Assembly: GCA_902478945.1 (NCBI GenBank) | Contig: CABSMX010000009.1 | Coordinates: forward strand, 1-32,531 | Source of the DNA: an uncultured Collinsella sp. | GTDB lineage: Bacteria; Actinomycetota; Coriobacteriia; Coriobacteriales; Coriobacteriaceae | Direction: 5' to 3' | DNA length: 32,531 nucleotides | Shown here: piece by piece, positions 7,663-16,040 of the stretch | Position numbering within the stretch: the stretch's first letter is position 1 | Layout of the letters: every line of letters starts with the position of its first letter | Notes under the pieces: generated by a model | Told to the model about the DNA's origin: nothing | What the model saw: only the letters and a program-made list of their open reading frames with translations | Databases searched by the model: none | Program-made: the position numbers and the translations under genes

Positions 7663-8847
7663 TTACAGATGGACATCGGGATCGAGCATCTGAGCACTCA
7701 CACGCATGGATGACGCCAGATTTTGGAACGTCTCCAGGCGCAGGCTGTCGATCTGCCCGGCATCCTCGGCCTCGCGAACGGCGCAGCCTGGTTCGTGGGT
7801 ATGCGTGCAGTCGCCAAACCGGCACGCACGCGACGCCTCGACGATCTCGGGAAACGCGCGTGCCAAACCCCGCTCATGCCCTACGAGCGGCAGACTGCGC
7901 AGACCCGGTGCATCGGCGATCACGCCGGCGTCGCCCGGCAATGCCACCATCACGCGCGCGACCGTGGTGTGGCGACCCTGGTCATCGCGCTCACGCACGC
8001 CGCCGGTCGCCAATGTATCGTGACCCAGCAGCGCGTTGAGCAGCGTCGACTTGCCAGCACCCGATTCACCCAAGATCATGGCGCAGCTCCCGGCGGGCAC
8101 GCAGGCGCGCACCTCGTCCAGGCCACGGCCCTCGACAGAGGACGTCACGATCACGCGCACGTCCGGACCCACCAGGCGGCGCACACGGTCCAGATCGCGC
8201 TCGAGCTCATCGGCGTCGCAGCGGTCGGCCTTGGTGAGTACCACCACCGGCTCGGCATCGCAGTCGAGTGCCAACACCAGCGAGCGCGCCACGCGGTCGA
8301 GCAGTACCTCGCCGGCGCCGAGCGCCTGCACGATCAGCACGCTATCCACGTTGGAGCAAAGCACCTGACGCTCGCCGCGAGCGCGTCCGCGCCAGCGCTC
8401 AAAACTCGTGCGGCGCGGCAGCACGCACTCGATCACGCCCATGTCATGCCCCGGTGCACGGCGCACCGCAACGCGGTCGCCCACGGCGGGCAGCAGAACC
8501 TCATCCTCGCCACGCGACTTGGCAAACCCCACGGCATGCTCGGCACGAAAGGTGTCGTCGGCAGTCGCCACCAGCGGAAACCCACGATCCAGGCGCACCA
8601 CGGCACCAAGCTGCATCTGCTCGGGCTCCTCGGCCCGAGCGCAAAAGTCGTCAAATGCTGCTTGCTGAGCATCGTCAACCGGCAGGTCGCCAAACGCCGG
8701 GACATCTTGCAGCGCGTCGAGTCCCGGCACACTTGCCAGCAGTTCCTCGGCAGACGCGGGAGCTTCGGTCGCAAGCTTCCGACGACGATCGCGCTTAGCC
8801 CGCGCCCCCGTCGTCTTTTTCTTCGCCTTAGCCTTAGCCTTGCCCAC
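7663..8847 (-). CDS. rsgA: Ribosome small subunit-dependent GTPase RsgA
   Basis: The 394-residue protein shows the circularly permuted GTPase order: TKAD (G4) at about 205-208, then GESGAGKS (G1) at 260-267, then DAPG (G3) at 312-315. An OB-like domain lies before the GTPase (about 75-160). The C-terminal zinc motif is CRFGDCTHTHEPGC (Cys342, Cys347, His349, Cys355). RsgA acts in late maturation of the 30S subunit. I place the start at GTG 8847, with GGGAGGCG six bases upstream; the frame is open to 8931 without a ribosome site. The first 25 residues are a Lys/Ala/Arg-rich tail that probably contacts rRNA, and it makes the protein longer than the usual 290-350. Confidence 0.93.
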   Translation of the reverse strand: MGKAKAKAKKKTTGARAKRDRRRKLATEAPASAEELLASVPGLDALQDVPAFGDLPVDDAQQAAFDDFCARAEEPEQMQLGAVVRLDRGFPLVATADDTFRAEHAVGFAKSRGEDEVLLPAVGDRVAVRRAPGHDMGVIECVLPRRTSFERWRGRARGERQVLCSNVDSVLIVQALGAGEVLLDRVARSLVLALDCDAEPVVVLTKADRCDADELERDLDRVRRLVGPDVRVIVTSSVEGRGLDEVRACVPAGSCAMILGESGAGKSTLLNALLGHDTLATGGVRERDDQGRHTTVARVMVALPGDAGVIADAPGLRSLPLVGHERGLARAFPEIVEASRACRFGDCTHTHEPGCAVREAEDAGQIDSLRLETFQNLASSMRVSAQMLDPDVHL

Positions 8848-8895
8848 AAGCGCCTCCCAGCACCATAAATCACAACTGAGCAGGTATTTTAAATC

Positions 8896-8929
8896 AAAAA
8901 GAGCTGGCCGGGCAAAGCCCGACCAGCTC
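8896..8929 (-). terminator. Rho-independent terminator after the P-type ATPase
   Basis: The minus strand reads GAGCTGGTCGGGC, TTT, GCCCGGCCAGCTC, then TTTTTG: a 13-bp stem with one G-U pair. It lies 160 bases beyond the ATPase stop at 9089, leaving a long 3' UTR, and just upstream of rsgA. Confidence 0.92.
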
Positions 8930-8989
8930 ACAAACTTTCCCTCAGCCCTTTATCATCCGCGCGGGAGAAAAGCCAGCAAGGATACCGCA

Positions 8990-9077
8990 GGGCCCGCCCC
9001 GGAAGCCCTTTCTCCCGAACGATCCCGCAGCGCAAAGCGCGAGGACCAGTAAGGGAGAAAGGGCGTGGGGCGGGCCC
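8990..9077 (-). other. Very stable 88-nt hairpin in the ATPase 3' UTR
   Basis: GGGCCCGCCCC (8990-9000) pairs perfectly with GGGGCGGGCCC (9067-9077), and GCCCTTTCTCCC (9005-9016) with GGGAGAAAGGGC (9053-9064), separated by a small GGAA/GT internal loop. The 36-base apex holds a further GCGC-AAA-GCGC hairpin. A second GGGAGAAA at 8963-8970 could compete for the same TTTCTCCC. The structure begins 11 bases after the ATPase stop and has no U-run, so it is not itself an intrinsic terminator. It could be a 3' UTR stability element, a dispersed repeat or a small RNA. Confidence 0.7.
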
Positions 9078-9088
9078 GGACGAGAGCG

Positions 9089-11770
9089 TTACTCTTTTTC
9101 CACAGCGCGCATGATCGCCTTGTAGATCTCCATCAGCGGAATGATCAGGAAGGCAAGGCCCAGCGCGGCGATAACGCCCTTGAGCTCAAGCGTCACAGGG
9201 CCAAAGAACATCTCGGCAAGCGTCGGCTGTACGGTTACGATCACCGTCAGCACCAGCGCCAGCGCGGCAGATGCCCACAGCCACTTGTTCTGCTTCTTCA
9301 TGCTAAACAGCGACGCACGACGGCTGCGCATATTGAAGCAGTGGAAGATCTCGACCATGTTGAGCGTGATGAAGGCCATCATCACGCCTTCCTCGTCGGC
9401 GTTGCCGGCGATCATATCGGCGATGTGGATGTAGCCCATGTCAAAGTACACGCCCACAAAGAAGCTCGCCAGCACCAGCACGGTGATGATCAAACCCTGG
9501 ACCACACAGTCCAGGCCCATATTACCGGCAAAGACGCCGTCCTTGGCGTTGCGCGGCTTACGCTTCATGATGTCGCCCTCGGCATCCTCCATGCCCAGCG
9601 CGAGCGCGGGGAAGCAGTCGGTGACCAGGTTCACCCACAGCAGCTGCACCGGCTGGAAGATGGTAAAGCCGATGAGCGTGGCGATAAACACCGAGAACAC
9701 CTCGGCAAGGTTAGCCGAAAGCAGGAACTGGATGACCTTGCGGATGTTGTCGTAGATGCGACGGCCCTCTTCGCACGCACCGATGATGGTGGCGAAGTTG
9801 TCGTCGGCGAGCACCATGTCGGCGACGTTCTTGGTAACGTCGGTACCGGTGATGCCCATGCCCACGCCGATGTCGGCGCGCTTGATGGACGGGGCGTCGT
9901 TGACGCCGTCGCCCGTCATGGCCACGATCTGGTCGCGCGACTTCCAGGCCTCGACGATGCGGGTCTTGTGCTCGGGCTGGACGCGGGCGTACACGCCGTA
10001 GTCCTCGATGTGCGCGTCGAGCTCCTCGTCGCTCATGCGATCGAGGTCGGCACCGGTGATGGCATGGCTGCGATCGGTGACGATTCCCAGCTGCTTGGCG
10101 ATGGCCACGGCGGTGTCGATATGGTCGCCCGTGATCATGACGGTGCGGATACCGGCGTCGTGGGCCTCGCGGATGGCGTCGGCGACCTCGGGGCGGACAG
10201 GGTCAATCATGCCGGACAGGCCGCAGAAGACCAGGTCGTGCTCGAGCGCAGCGGGGCTGCAGTCGGCGGGAACCTCGGTGTAGGTGCGGCTCGCCAGCGC
10301 CAGCACGCGCAGGGCCTCGTCGGCCATGGCCTTGTTGGCGGCCACGAGCTCGGCGCGGCGCTCCCCAGTCAGCGGAACGACCTTATCGCCCTCGTAGATA
10401 TGGGTGCACAGACCAATCACCACGTCGGGCGCGCCCTTGGTGTACTGCTCGTACTCGCCGTCCAGGGTCTCGACGACCACAGACATCATCTTACGGCCCG
10501 AGTCGAACGGGGCCTCGCCCACGCGCGGGTGCTCGGCAGTCAGGCCAGTAAGACCAGCCTTGCCGGCATCATTGACGAGTGCACACTCGGTCGGCTCGCC
10601 CACGGCCTCGCCCAGTTCCTCGTCCCACTGGGCATCGGAGCACAGTGCCATACCGGCCAGGAACTTCTCCTTGGGCGCAGCGAGCTCGTGCTTGACGACG
10701 GTCATCTTGTTCTGGGTAAGGGTACCGGTCTTGTCGGAGCAGATGGTCTGCGTGCAGCCAAGGGTCTCGACGGCAGAAAGCTTGCGGATGATCGCCTGGC
10801 GCTTGGCCATCTTGGTCACGCCGAGCGAAAGCACGATGGTCACGACGGCGACCAGGCCCTCGGGGATGGCGGCGACGGCAAGCGAGACGGCGACCATAAA
10901 GGTGTCGAGCAGGGCAGTCGGGTCGGTGAGGACGTTGCCCACGCCGTGACGGATGATGTCGACGCCAAAGATGACGACGCAGATGACGATAACCATAATG
11001 GTAAGGATGCGGCTGAGCTCGGCGAGCTTCACCTGCAACGGCGTGAGCTCTTCCTTGGCCTCGGCCAGGGCGCCAGCGATCTTGCCCATCTCGGTGTTCA
11101 TGCCGGTGCCGACCACGACGGCGCGACCACGGCCGTACACAACGGTGGAACCCATATAGCACATGTTCTTGCGGTCGCCGAGCGGCACGTCATCGGTGCC
11201 CGCGGCGAGCTCGATCACGTTGGCATGCTTCTCGACGGGCACGGACTCGCCGGTAAGGGCGGCCTCCTCGATCTTCATTGTGGCGCTCTCGAGCACGCGG
11301 CAGTCGGCCGGGACGGAGTCGCCCGCCTCGAGCATGATCACGTCACCGGGCACGAGCTCGGCGCTCGGCAGGTGCACGAGCTTGCCGTCGCGCAGCACCT
11401 TGGACTGCGCTGCGCTCATCTCCTGCAGGGCCTCGAGAGCCTCCTCGCTTTTAGCCTCCTGGACCACGCCCAGCACCGAGTTGACGATAACGACGAACAT
11501 GATGATGGCGACATCGGCAAAGTCCGCCTCGCCCTTGACCATGCCCGTGAGCGCGCTGATGACGGCGGCAACGATCAGCATGATGACCATGGGGTCGGCC
11601 ATCTGCTCAAAGAAACGCTTCCACAGCGGCGTCTTCTCGGCTTCCTCGAGCTTGTTAGGGCCTGTCTTGGCGAGGCGCGACGACGCCTCACCAGTGCTCA
11701 GGCCGAGGTTCTCATCGACACCTTGGTCGCTGAGCACCTCCGCCGCGGCGGACAGGTATTCCTTTTGCAT
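9089..11770 (-). CDS. P2A-type (Ca2+-transporting) cation ATPase
   Basis: The 893-residue membrane protein has every P-type ATPase landmark: N-terminal cation ATPase domain, TGES at 173-176 (actuator), PEGL in transmembrane segment 4 at about 303-306, phosphorylation motif DKTGTLT with Asp346, a nucleotide-binding domain, TGDGVNDAPS, and a six-helix C-terminal domain. WVNLVTDCFPALALGME in segment 6 matches the SERCA/PMCA (P2A) group, so the substrate is most likely Ca2+ exported from the cytoplasm; Mn2+ is a possible alternative. AGGAGGGG precedes the start. The gene stands alone between terminators, with its own promoter-like sequence and a structured leader. The plus-strand open frame of over 900 codons across it is an antisense shadow. 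Confidence 0.93.
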   Translation of the reverse strand: MQKEYLSAAAEVLSDQGVDENLGLSTGEASSRLAKTGPNKLEEAEKTPLWKRFFEQMADPMVIMLIVAAVISALTGMVKGEADFADVAIIMFVVIVNSVLGVVQEAKSEEALEALQEMSAAQSKVLRDGKLVHLPSAELVPGDVIMLEAGDSVPADCRVLESATMKIEEAALTGESVPVEKHANVIELAAGTDDVPLGDRKNMCYMGSTVVYGRGRAVVVGTGMNTEMGKIAGALAEAKEELTPLQVKLAELSRILTIMVIVICVVIFGVDIIRHGVGNVLTDPTALLDTFMVAVSLAVAAIPEGLVAVVTIVLSLGVTKMAKRQAIIRKLSAVETLGCTQTICSDKTGTLTQNKMTVVKHELAAPKEKFLAGMALCSDAQWDEELGEAVGEPTECALVNDAGKAGLTGLTAEHPRVGEAPFDSGRKMMSVVVETLDGEYEQYTKGAPDVVIGLCTHIYEGDKVVPLTGERRAELVAANKAMADEALRVLALASRTYTEVPADCSPAALEHDLVFCGLSGMIDPVRPEVADAIREAHDAGIRTVMITGDHIDTAVAIAKQLGIVTDRSHAITGADLDRMSDEELDAHIEDYGVYARVQPEHKTRIVEAWKSRDQIVAMTGDGVNDAPSIKRADIGVGMGITGTDVTKNVADMVLADDNFATIIGACEEGRRIYDNIRKVIQFLLSANLAEVFSVFIATLIGFTIFQPVQLLWVNLVTDCFPALALGMEDAEGDIMKRKPRNAKDGVFAGNMGLDCVVQGLIITVLVLASFFVGVYFDMGYIHIADMIAGNADEEGVMMAFITLNMVEIFHCFNMRSRRASLFSMKKQNKWLWASAALALVLTVIVTVQPTLAEMFFGPVTLELKGVIAALGLAFLIIPLMEIYKAIMRAVEKE

Positions 11771-11780
11771 ATAGAGTCCC

Positions 11781-11834
11781 CTCCTGGGATTCGGGCCACT
11801 CAGCAGATTGATGCCCGATCATAATTCCCAGGAG
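11781..11834 (-). promoter_or_regulatory. Leader hairpin that overlaps the ATPase ribosome-binding site
   Basis: CTCCTGGGATT (11781-11791) pairs with AATTCCCAGGAG (11823-11834, one bulge), and inside it CGGGC (11792-11796) with GCCCG (11813-11817). On the transcript the 3' arm contains the CCCAGGAG of the ATPase Shine-Dalgarno region (core at 11778-11785), so the folded form should limit translation. A further hairpin, CTGCCG/CGGCAG near 11853-11875, lies upstream in the same leader. I could not match it to a named riboswitch class; yybP-ykoY (Mn2+) was considered but its conserved core is not visible. Confidence 0.55.
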
Positions 11835-11888
11835 AAGGGCAAGGGCTCATCAAGGCTGCCGTGCTGAGCGGCAGTTGATAGTGGAGCT

Positions 11889-11918
11889 ATGGTACCCCAA
11901 AGCGACGCGTCTAGCCAA
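11889..11918 (-). promoter_or_regulatory. Candidate promoter of the P-type ATPase
   Basis: The minus strand has TTGGCT (11913-11918) as -35 and TACCAT (11889-11894) as -10 with an 18-base spacer, giving a leader of about 110 bases. TTCCA-TT-TGGAA at 11923-11934, just upstream of the -35, is a possible operator. Both hexamers are only 4/6 matches. Confidence 0.4.
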
Positions 11919-12117
11919 AACATTCCATTTGGAAATATGGTCCATAAGCAACGGTGCAGGCCGTGTGATGATCAACATTGATAAAACGTTTTTTCTTCGG
12001 CGCATCATCAAACTGAAATATCGCCCAGATAGCAGCGGTTAGAACGGTTGGTAAAGTTTTTGCATATACCGTTTTTCCGCAAAAAATGAACTTCTAATTC
12101 GGCATACGGTCGATTTT

Positions 12118-12148
12118 TTGGGGTATTCGGTCGCCATTTCGTTATAAT
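12118..12148 (+). promoter_or_regulatory. Promoter of pyruvate kinase
   Basis: A perfect -10 TATAAT lies at 12143-12148. The best -35 is weak (TTGGGG at 12118-12123, 19-base spacing). The predicted start near 12155 gives a 57-base leader. Upstream, 11941-12120 is AT-rich for this genome, with related motifs GGCATACGGTCGA and GGTATTCGGTCGC, and TTTTTGC...GCAAAAA at about 12057-12086. I see no gene in that stretch. Confidence 0.65.
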
Positions 12149-12211
12149 CAACTCAGTTTTATTTCTTATGGTTTATCTATCAGCGCAAGACGATGTCAGA
12201 TGGAGGTCTGA

Positions 12212-13672
12212 ATGTACAAGCGCACTAAGATTGTATGCACCATGGGTCCCGCCTGCGATAGCGACGAGACCATCCGCGAGATGATCAAGGCGGGCATGAA
12301 CGTCGCCCGTTTTAACTTCTCGCACGGCTCCTACGACGAGCACCACGGTCGCATCGAGCGCGTCCGTCGTATTTCCAAGGAGCTCGGTATGCCCGTCGGC
12401 ATCCTGCTCGACACCAAGGGCCCCGAGGTCCGCACCGGCCTTCTGGTCGATGGCAAGAAGGTTGCCGTCAAGACCGGCGACAAGATCGTCGTCACCGCTC
12501 AGCCCACGACCGAGGATTTCCACGGCACCGCTGAGCACATCTCCCTCGACTACCTGGCTCTGCCCTCCGAGGTCGAGAAGGGCTCCCTCATCCTGATCGA
12601 TGACGGCCTGGTTGCCCTCGAGGTCGAGTCCGTCGACGGCCAGGACATGACCTGCGTCGTCAAGAACGACGGCCTGATCGGCGAGCGCAAGGGCGTCAAC
12701 ATGCCCAACGTCAACATCTCGCTGCCCGCTATCACCGAGCGCGATCGTCAGGACATCCTCTTTGGCCTGACCGAGAACATCGACTACATCGCCGCTTCCT
12801 TCATCCGTGACGGCGAGTCCGTCCGCGGCATCCGCGAGCTTTGCCGCGAGAACGGTGGCGAGCACGTGACGATCTTCCCGAAGATCGAGTGCGCCCTGGG
12901 CGTCGAGAACTTCGACGAGATCCTCGAGGCTTCCGACGGCATCATGGTTGCCCGTGGCGACCTGGGCATCGAGATCAAGCCCGAGCTCGTTCCCCACATC
13001 CAGAAGGAGATCATCGCCAAGTGCAACGCGGCCTACAAGCCCGTTATCACCGCTACGCAGATGCTCGACTCCATGCAGCAGAACCCGCGCCCGACGCGCG
13101 CCGAGGTTGCCGACGTTGCTAACGCCATCTACGACGGCACCGACGCCGTTATGCTCTCTGGCGAGTCCGCTGCCGGTAAGTACCCGGTCGAGGCCGTTAA
13201 GATGCAGGCCAGCATTGCTCTCGAGACCGAAAAGTACCTCCCGGCTCACGCTCCGCTCGAGGTTCCGGCCGATGCCCACGGCACCCGTGTTGTCAACAAC
13301 GTTGTGGGTATGTCCGCTGTGAACATGGCTACCACCGTTGGCGCCAAGTGCATCACCGTGCCGACGACCACCGGCCGCACCGCTCGCCTGATCTCGCACT
13401 TCCGTCCCAACATGCCGATCTGCGCGTTCTCCCGCCACGAGTGGGCCGTCCAGCAGATGATCATGTACTGGGGCGTTATCCCGCACCAGGCCGAGATTAC
13501 CCAGGGCACCGTCAACGGCACGATCGTCAAGGCGATCGAGACTGCTAAGGAGCTCGGCTACGTCGAGGCCGGAGACCTGACCGTCGCTACCGCCGGCGAT
13601 CCCCGCATGAGCGTCCAGCTCGAGGACAAGGTCTCCTCGACCAACGTTGCTTACGTCGCTCAGGTGCGCTAA
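12212..13672 (+). CDS. pyk: Pyruvate kinase
   Basis: The 486-residue protein carries pyruvate kinase signatures in order: N-terminal TKIVCTMGPA, NFSHG near 35, DTKGPEVRTG near 68-77 (PEVRTG motif), B domain about 75-170, FPKIECALGVENFDEI with the catalytic lysine, MVARGDLGIEI, and TATQMLDSM with SGESAAGKYP before a C-terminal allosteric domain (about 350-486). It converts phosphoenolpyruvate and ADP to pyruvate and ATP, the last step of glycolysis. GGAGG at 12202-12206 supports the ATG. It is monocistronic, with a consensus -10 upstream and a strong terminator downstream. Codon use is distinct from its neighbours (GTT, GCT and GAG-rich with few rare codons), as expected of a highly expressed gene. 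Confidence 0.97.
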   Translation: MYKRTKIVCTMGPACDSDETIREMIKAGMNVARFNFSHGSYDEHHGRIERVRRISKELGMPVGILLDTKGPEVRTGLLVDGKKVAVKTGDKIVVTAQPTTEDFHGTAEHISLDYLALPSEVEKGSLILIDDGLVALEVESVDGQDMTCVVKNDGLIGERKGVNMPNVNISLPAITERDRQDILFGLTENIDYIAASFIRDGESVRGIRELCRENGGEHVTIFPKIECALGVENFDEILEASDGIMVARGDLGIEIKPELVPHIQKEIIAKCNAAYKPVITATQMLDSMQQNPRPTRAEVADVANAIYDGTDAVMLSGESAAGKYPVEAVKMQASIALETEKYLPAHAPLEVPADAHGTRVVNNVVGMSAVNMATTVGAKCITVPTTTGRTARLISHFRPNMPICAFSRHEWAVQQMIMYWGVIPHQAEITQGTVNGTIVKAIETAKELGYVEAGDLTVATAGDPRMSVQLEDKVSSTNVAYVAQVR

Positions 13673-13700
13673 AACGCACTTGCAAGCACACTTGCATTGC

Positions 13701-13737
13701 AAAGGGCCCGGAAGGCATTGCCTTCCGGGCCCTTTTT
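13701..13737 (+). terminator. Rho-independent terminator of pyk
   Basis: AAAGGGCCCGGAAGGCA and its complement TGCCTTCCGGGCCCTTT form a stem of about 15 bp with a tiny loop, followed by a T-run. It starts 29 bases after the pyk stop. Confidence 0.95.
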
Positions 13738-13876
13738 CTGTGCCAATGCCGGCGCACGGCAAAACACGCACTCATTTCTTTACCAAAAGCGCGAAATCCA
13801 CCCTTCGAGGCCCATAAAATAAAGTCCCAAGCGCTAAAAGTGTTCGCCCGGTGGCAAACCCACACCTTAACCGACG

Positions 13877-14043
13877 CTGATAAATCGTTTTAGCAAAAGC
13901 CAGATCGACCTGGTTTTCGGAAGTATGCGGCAAATTCTGAGACCACCGAGCACACCTCGTTTTTTCGCAACAAAATGCCTGATAAACTAGCCTCAAAAGC
14001 CAGGTCTGCTCACAGGGTTCAGATTTTGCCGCATACTTCCGAA
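13877..14043. repeat. Nested inverted and direct repeats upstream of the 14095 gene
   Basis: A perfect 19-bp inverted repeat has TTCGGAAGTATGCGGCAAA at 13916-13934 and its complement at 14025-14043, with a 90-base spacer. Similarity continues inward for about 20 more bases (TCTGA, GAGCAnACCT). CTGATAAA (13877-13884 and 13979-13986) and AAAAGCCAG (13895-13903 and 13995-14003) form direct repeats spaced 100-102 bases. The right arm ends 51 bases before the next start codon. The whole gap 13738-14094 holds no gene I can support. Confidence 0.75.
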
Positions 14044-14094
14044 TTGACGCTGGCATCGCACGGTCCAAAAGCACATTTCGACCAGGAGGACGTC

Positions 14095-15168
14095 ATGGAC
14101 CTGACGCTATGCGGTCAATCCGCTTTTTACTATCACCGTATTCCGCCGCAGGTATTAGGCCTTTACCCCGCCATTAGCCTTGGCAATATGGATCGCAGAT
14201 GTTGCGCCCTTGGGAACCATGCGCTTGTTGAAGACCTTCTTCATATGCCGCTTCATCGATTTGTGTTCAGTCGCGAGCAAGTCGGATCACGGAGTTTGTT
14301 CAAGTCACACCTCCTGACCCAAGAGCCGCCTCCTGGGTCGTTTAGGCAGACTGAGCATGGGTTTGATGTCACTTCACCGGAGTTAACGCTGCTCAGCCTT
14401 GCCACGCAGGTTTCACGCAGCCAGTTACTCATGGCTTGCTACGAGATGTGCGGCTCCTTTGCAGTGTTTAAGCCCTGCGAGCGAACGCAACAACAACTCG
14501 ATGAAGCTATTTCGCTTAAGCTCATTCCACCCAACTGCGGCTGGGAGCGAGTTAACGACACCAAGGGCAAGAACACCAGCTTGTGGAAGCGCACGCCGCT
14601 TCTTGCCGCAGCGGATATCGCCGCGTTCGCCAAGCAGGCCGCAGGCGTGCGCGGCGTTAAGCAGCTCCGCTGGGCCGCCGAACGCATGACAGGACAGACC
14701 GCCTCGCCCTTCGAAGTCCAGACGTCCATGCTCATCTCGCTCCCCCGCGATGAGGGCGGTCTGGGCATCGACATCACCAATAACGCGCGCATCCCGCTCA
14801 GCGAAGCCGCGCGTTCGCTGTATGACAAAACCTGCTGCTACGCCGATATCCTCATCGAAAGCGCCACCGACAGCATGGGCGTCATCCTTGAATGCCAAGG
14901 CCGCTCCGCCCACGACAGCGAAGCCGCGAGCCTCTCCGATGCCGAGCGCACCACCGCCCTCACAAGCATGGGCTACGACGTCATCCAAATTACCTATGAT
15001 CAGATCAAGGACAAAAGGAGCTTTGGCAACCTAGCCAAACTCATCCATAAAAAGGCTGGACTTCCCTACACCCCAAAGACCGATCAGGAACGCACCACCG
15101 AAGATGCCCTGCGGCAAGAGCTACTTGTCAATTGGGATGAGCTGTTCACTGCCGGGCCGACCAGCTAG
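14095..15168 (+). CDS. Unnamed protein: AbiEi-like N-terminus, PD-(D/E)XK-like C-terminus
   Basis: I do not know a name for this 357-residue family. The N-terminal half (about 55-125) has FSREQVGSRSLFKSHLLTQE followed by DVTSPELTLLSLA, a pattern like AbiEi-type antitoxin/regulator proteins. The C-terminal region (about 235-320) resembles a DUF559/Vsr-type nuclease fold: Asp251 (YADIL), Glu266-Cys-Gln268 (VILECQG), His273, then SDAERTTALTSMGYDVIQIT. This spacing fits PD-(D/E)XK, with Gln in the place of the usual Lys. A paralog lies at 30915-32018. AGGAGGA four bases before the ATG at 14095 fixes the start. No signal peptide or membrane segment is seen. The stop shares the palindrome CTAG with the convergent gene. 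Nuclease activity is inference. Confidence 0.72.
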   Translation: MDLTLCGQSAFYYHRIPPQVLGLYPAISLGNMDRRCCALGNHALVEDLLHMPLHRFVFSREQVGSRSLFKSHLLTQEPPPGSFRQTEHGFDVTSPELTLLSLATQVSRSQLLMACYEMCGSFAVFKPCERTQQQLDEAISLKLIPPNCGWERVNDTKGKNTSLWKRTPLLAAADIAAFAKQAAGVRGVKQLRWAAERMTGQTASPFEVQTSMLISLPRDEGGLGIDITNNARIPLSEAARSLYDKTCCYADILIESATDSMGVILECQGRSAHDSEAASLSDAERTTALTSMGYDVIQITYDQIKDKRSFGNLAKLIHKKAGLPYTPKTDQERTTEDALRQELLVNWDELFTAGPTS

Positions 15169-16013
15169 CAGCTAGCGATCAGGGGAAGCGCGGGCACATC
15201 GGGCGATTCGACGCGGGCAGCAAATCCCGCCTCAGTTAGCTCGACGACCTCGGTAAACGTTGCATCGAAAAACTCCTCGGTTAGCAAGCGATACGGCGGA
15301 TGATCGGGCTCGCCGGGGTTTTCGCGCACGATCTCGTGCATGACGCCGATGGTCTTGAGCACATACTCCTTATGGATGGGATACTGACCAAAACGCGTCG
15401 CCGCAGTATAGAGGCGATCGGTCGCGCGCGGAATCGAAACAATGCCGAGCGTCTTGCCAAACCAGTCAAAGTCGCCTTGCTTTTTAATGCGGAATTCCTC
15501 GCACGGCTTGCCGCCGTGCGCCTCTAGGTATTGGTTCACGCGGGTATTCCACACAGTATCGGCCACAAGGTGAGACCAAACGCCCAGCGTCAGATCGAGC
15601 AGCGACTGCGCCACGTCATCGGGCGCGAGCGAAAGCTCACTAGCACCGGGACCGGCAACCGGCTCGGCGTCCTTGTAACGTTGGGGATAATGCACCCGAT
15701 TGAGTCGCTCACGCTCCTCGACAATCGAGGTCGCGGCAGCCAGCGTACCAACAGGCGCCCCTTTGAGCAGCGGCGCCACATAGGTATCCCAGAACTCATG
15801 CTCACGAGGCTTAGGGATGGGCTCAGGCTTGGCAAAGTGCGTAATGCGGTACGGGATGGGATCGGCAATGCCAGGGACCATATAGCCCACGAAGATATCC
15901 GGAACCACGCAGCCAAACAAAAAGGCATTGCGGTCGCGCACGCTATTGGCAAGCGCACCGGTGCGCTCCAGCAAACGCTCCGTCTGAGCGATATGAATGT
16001 TCCAGCTTGGCAT
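15165..16013 (-). CDS. Zinc-dependent phospholipase C-like protein
   Basis: The 282-residue protein begins MPSWNIHIAQTERLL and has FLFGCVVPDIFVGYMVPG and LLDLTLGVWSHLVADTVWN, the His/Asp pattern of the zinc-dependent phospholipase C superfamily (PF00882-like), with His in the first helix, an Asp after VVP, and HxxxD in the WSHLVAD segment as likely metal ligands. There is no signal peptide, so unlike secreted toxins it is probably intracellular, and its substrate is unknown. I chose the ATG at 16013 because family members usually start at this motif; ATG at 16025 is possible. A TATAGT -10 lies at 16041-16046. It ends tail to tail with the 14095 gene. Confidence 0.78.
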   Translation of the reverse strand: MPSWNIHIAQTERLLERTGALANSVRDRNAFLFGCVVPDIFVGYMVPGIADPIPYRITHFAKPEPIPKPREHEFWDTYVAPLLKGAPVGTLAAATSIVEERERLNRVHYPQRYKDAEPVAGPGASELSLAPDDVAQSLLDLTLGVWSHLVADTVWNTRVNQYLEAHGGKPCEEFRIKKQGDFDWFGKTLGIVSIPRATDRLYTAATRFGQYPIHKEYVLKTIGVMHEIVRENPGEPDHPPYRLLTEEFFDATFTEVVELTEAGFAARVESPDVPALPLIASC

Positions 16014-16040
16014 AGCCACCCCCATAAAAAAACCTGGATA

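Noticed and set aside
9065..11824. A plus-strand open frame of over 900 codons across the P-type ATPase
   Set aside because: It is the antisense shadow of a complete ATPase with all motifs. The translated sequence is His/Gly/Asp-biased with no family match, an effect of strong third-position GC bias.
11771..11900. yybP-ykoY manganese riboswitch upstream of the ATPase
   Set aside because: A GGGGTA-like stretch is present but the conserved two-leg core is not recognisable, so only an unnamed structured leader is reported.
12173..13771. A minus-strand open frame of over 500 codons across pyruvate kinase
   Set aside because: It runs through the pyk terminator and is antisense to a highly expressed gene; composition is Asp/Gly/Val/Leu-rich without motifs.
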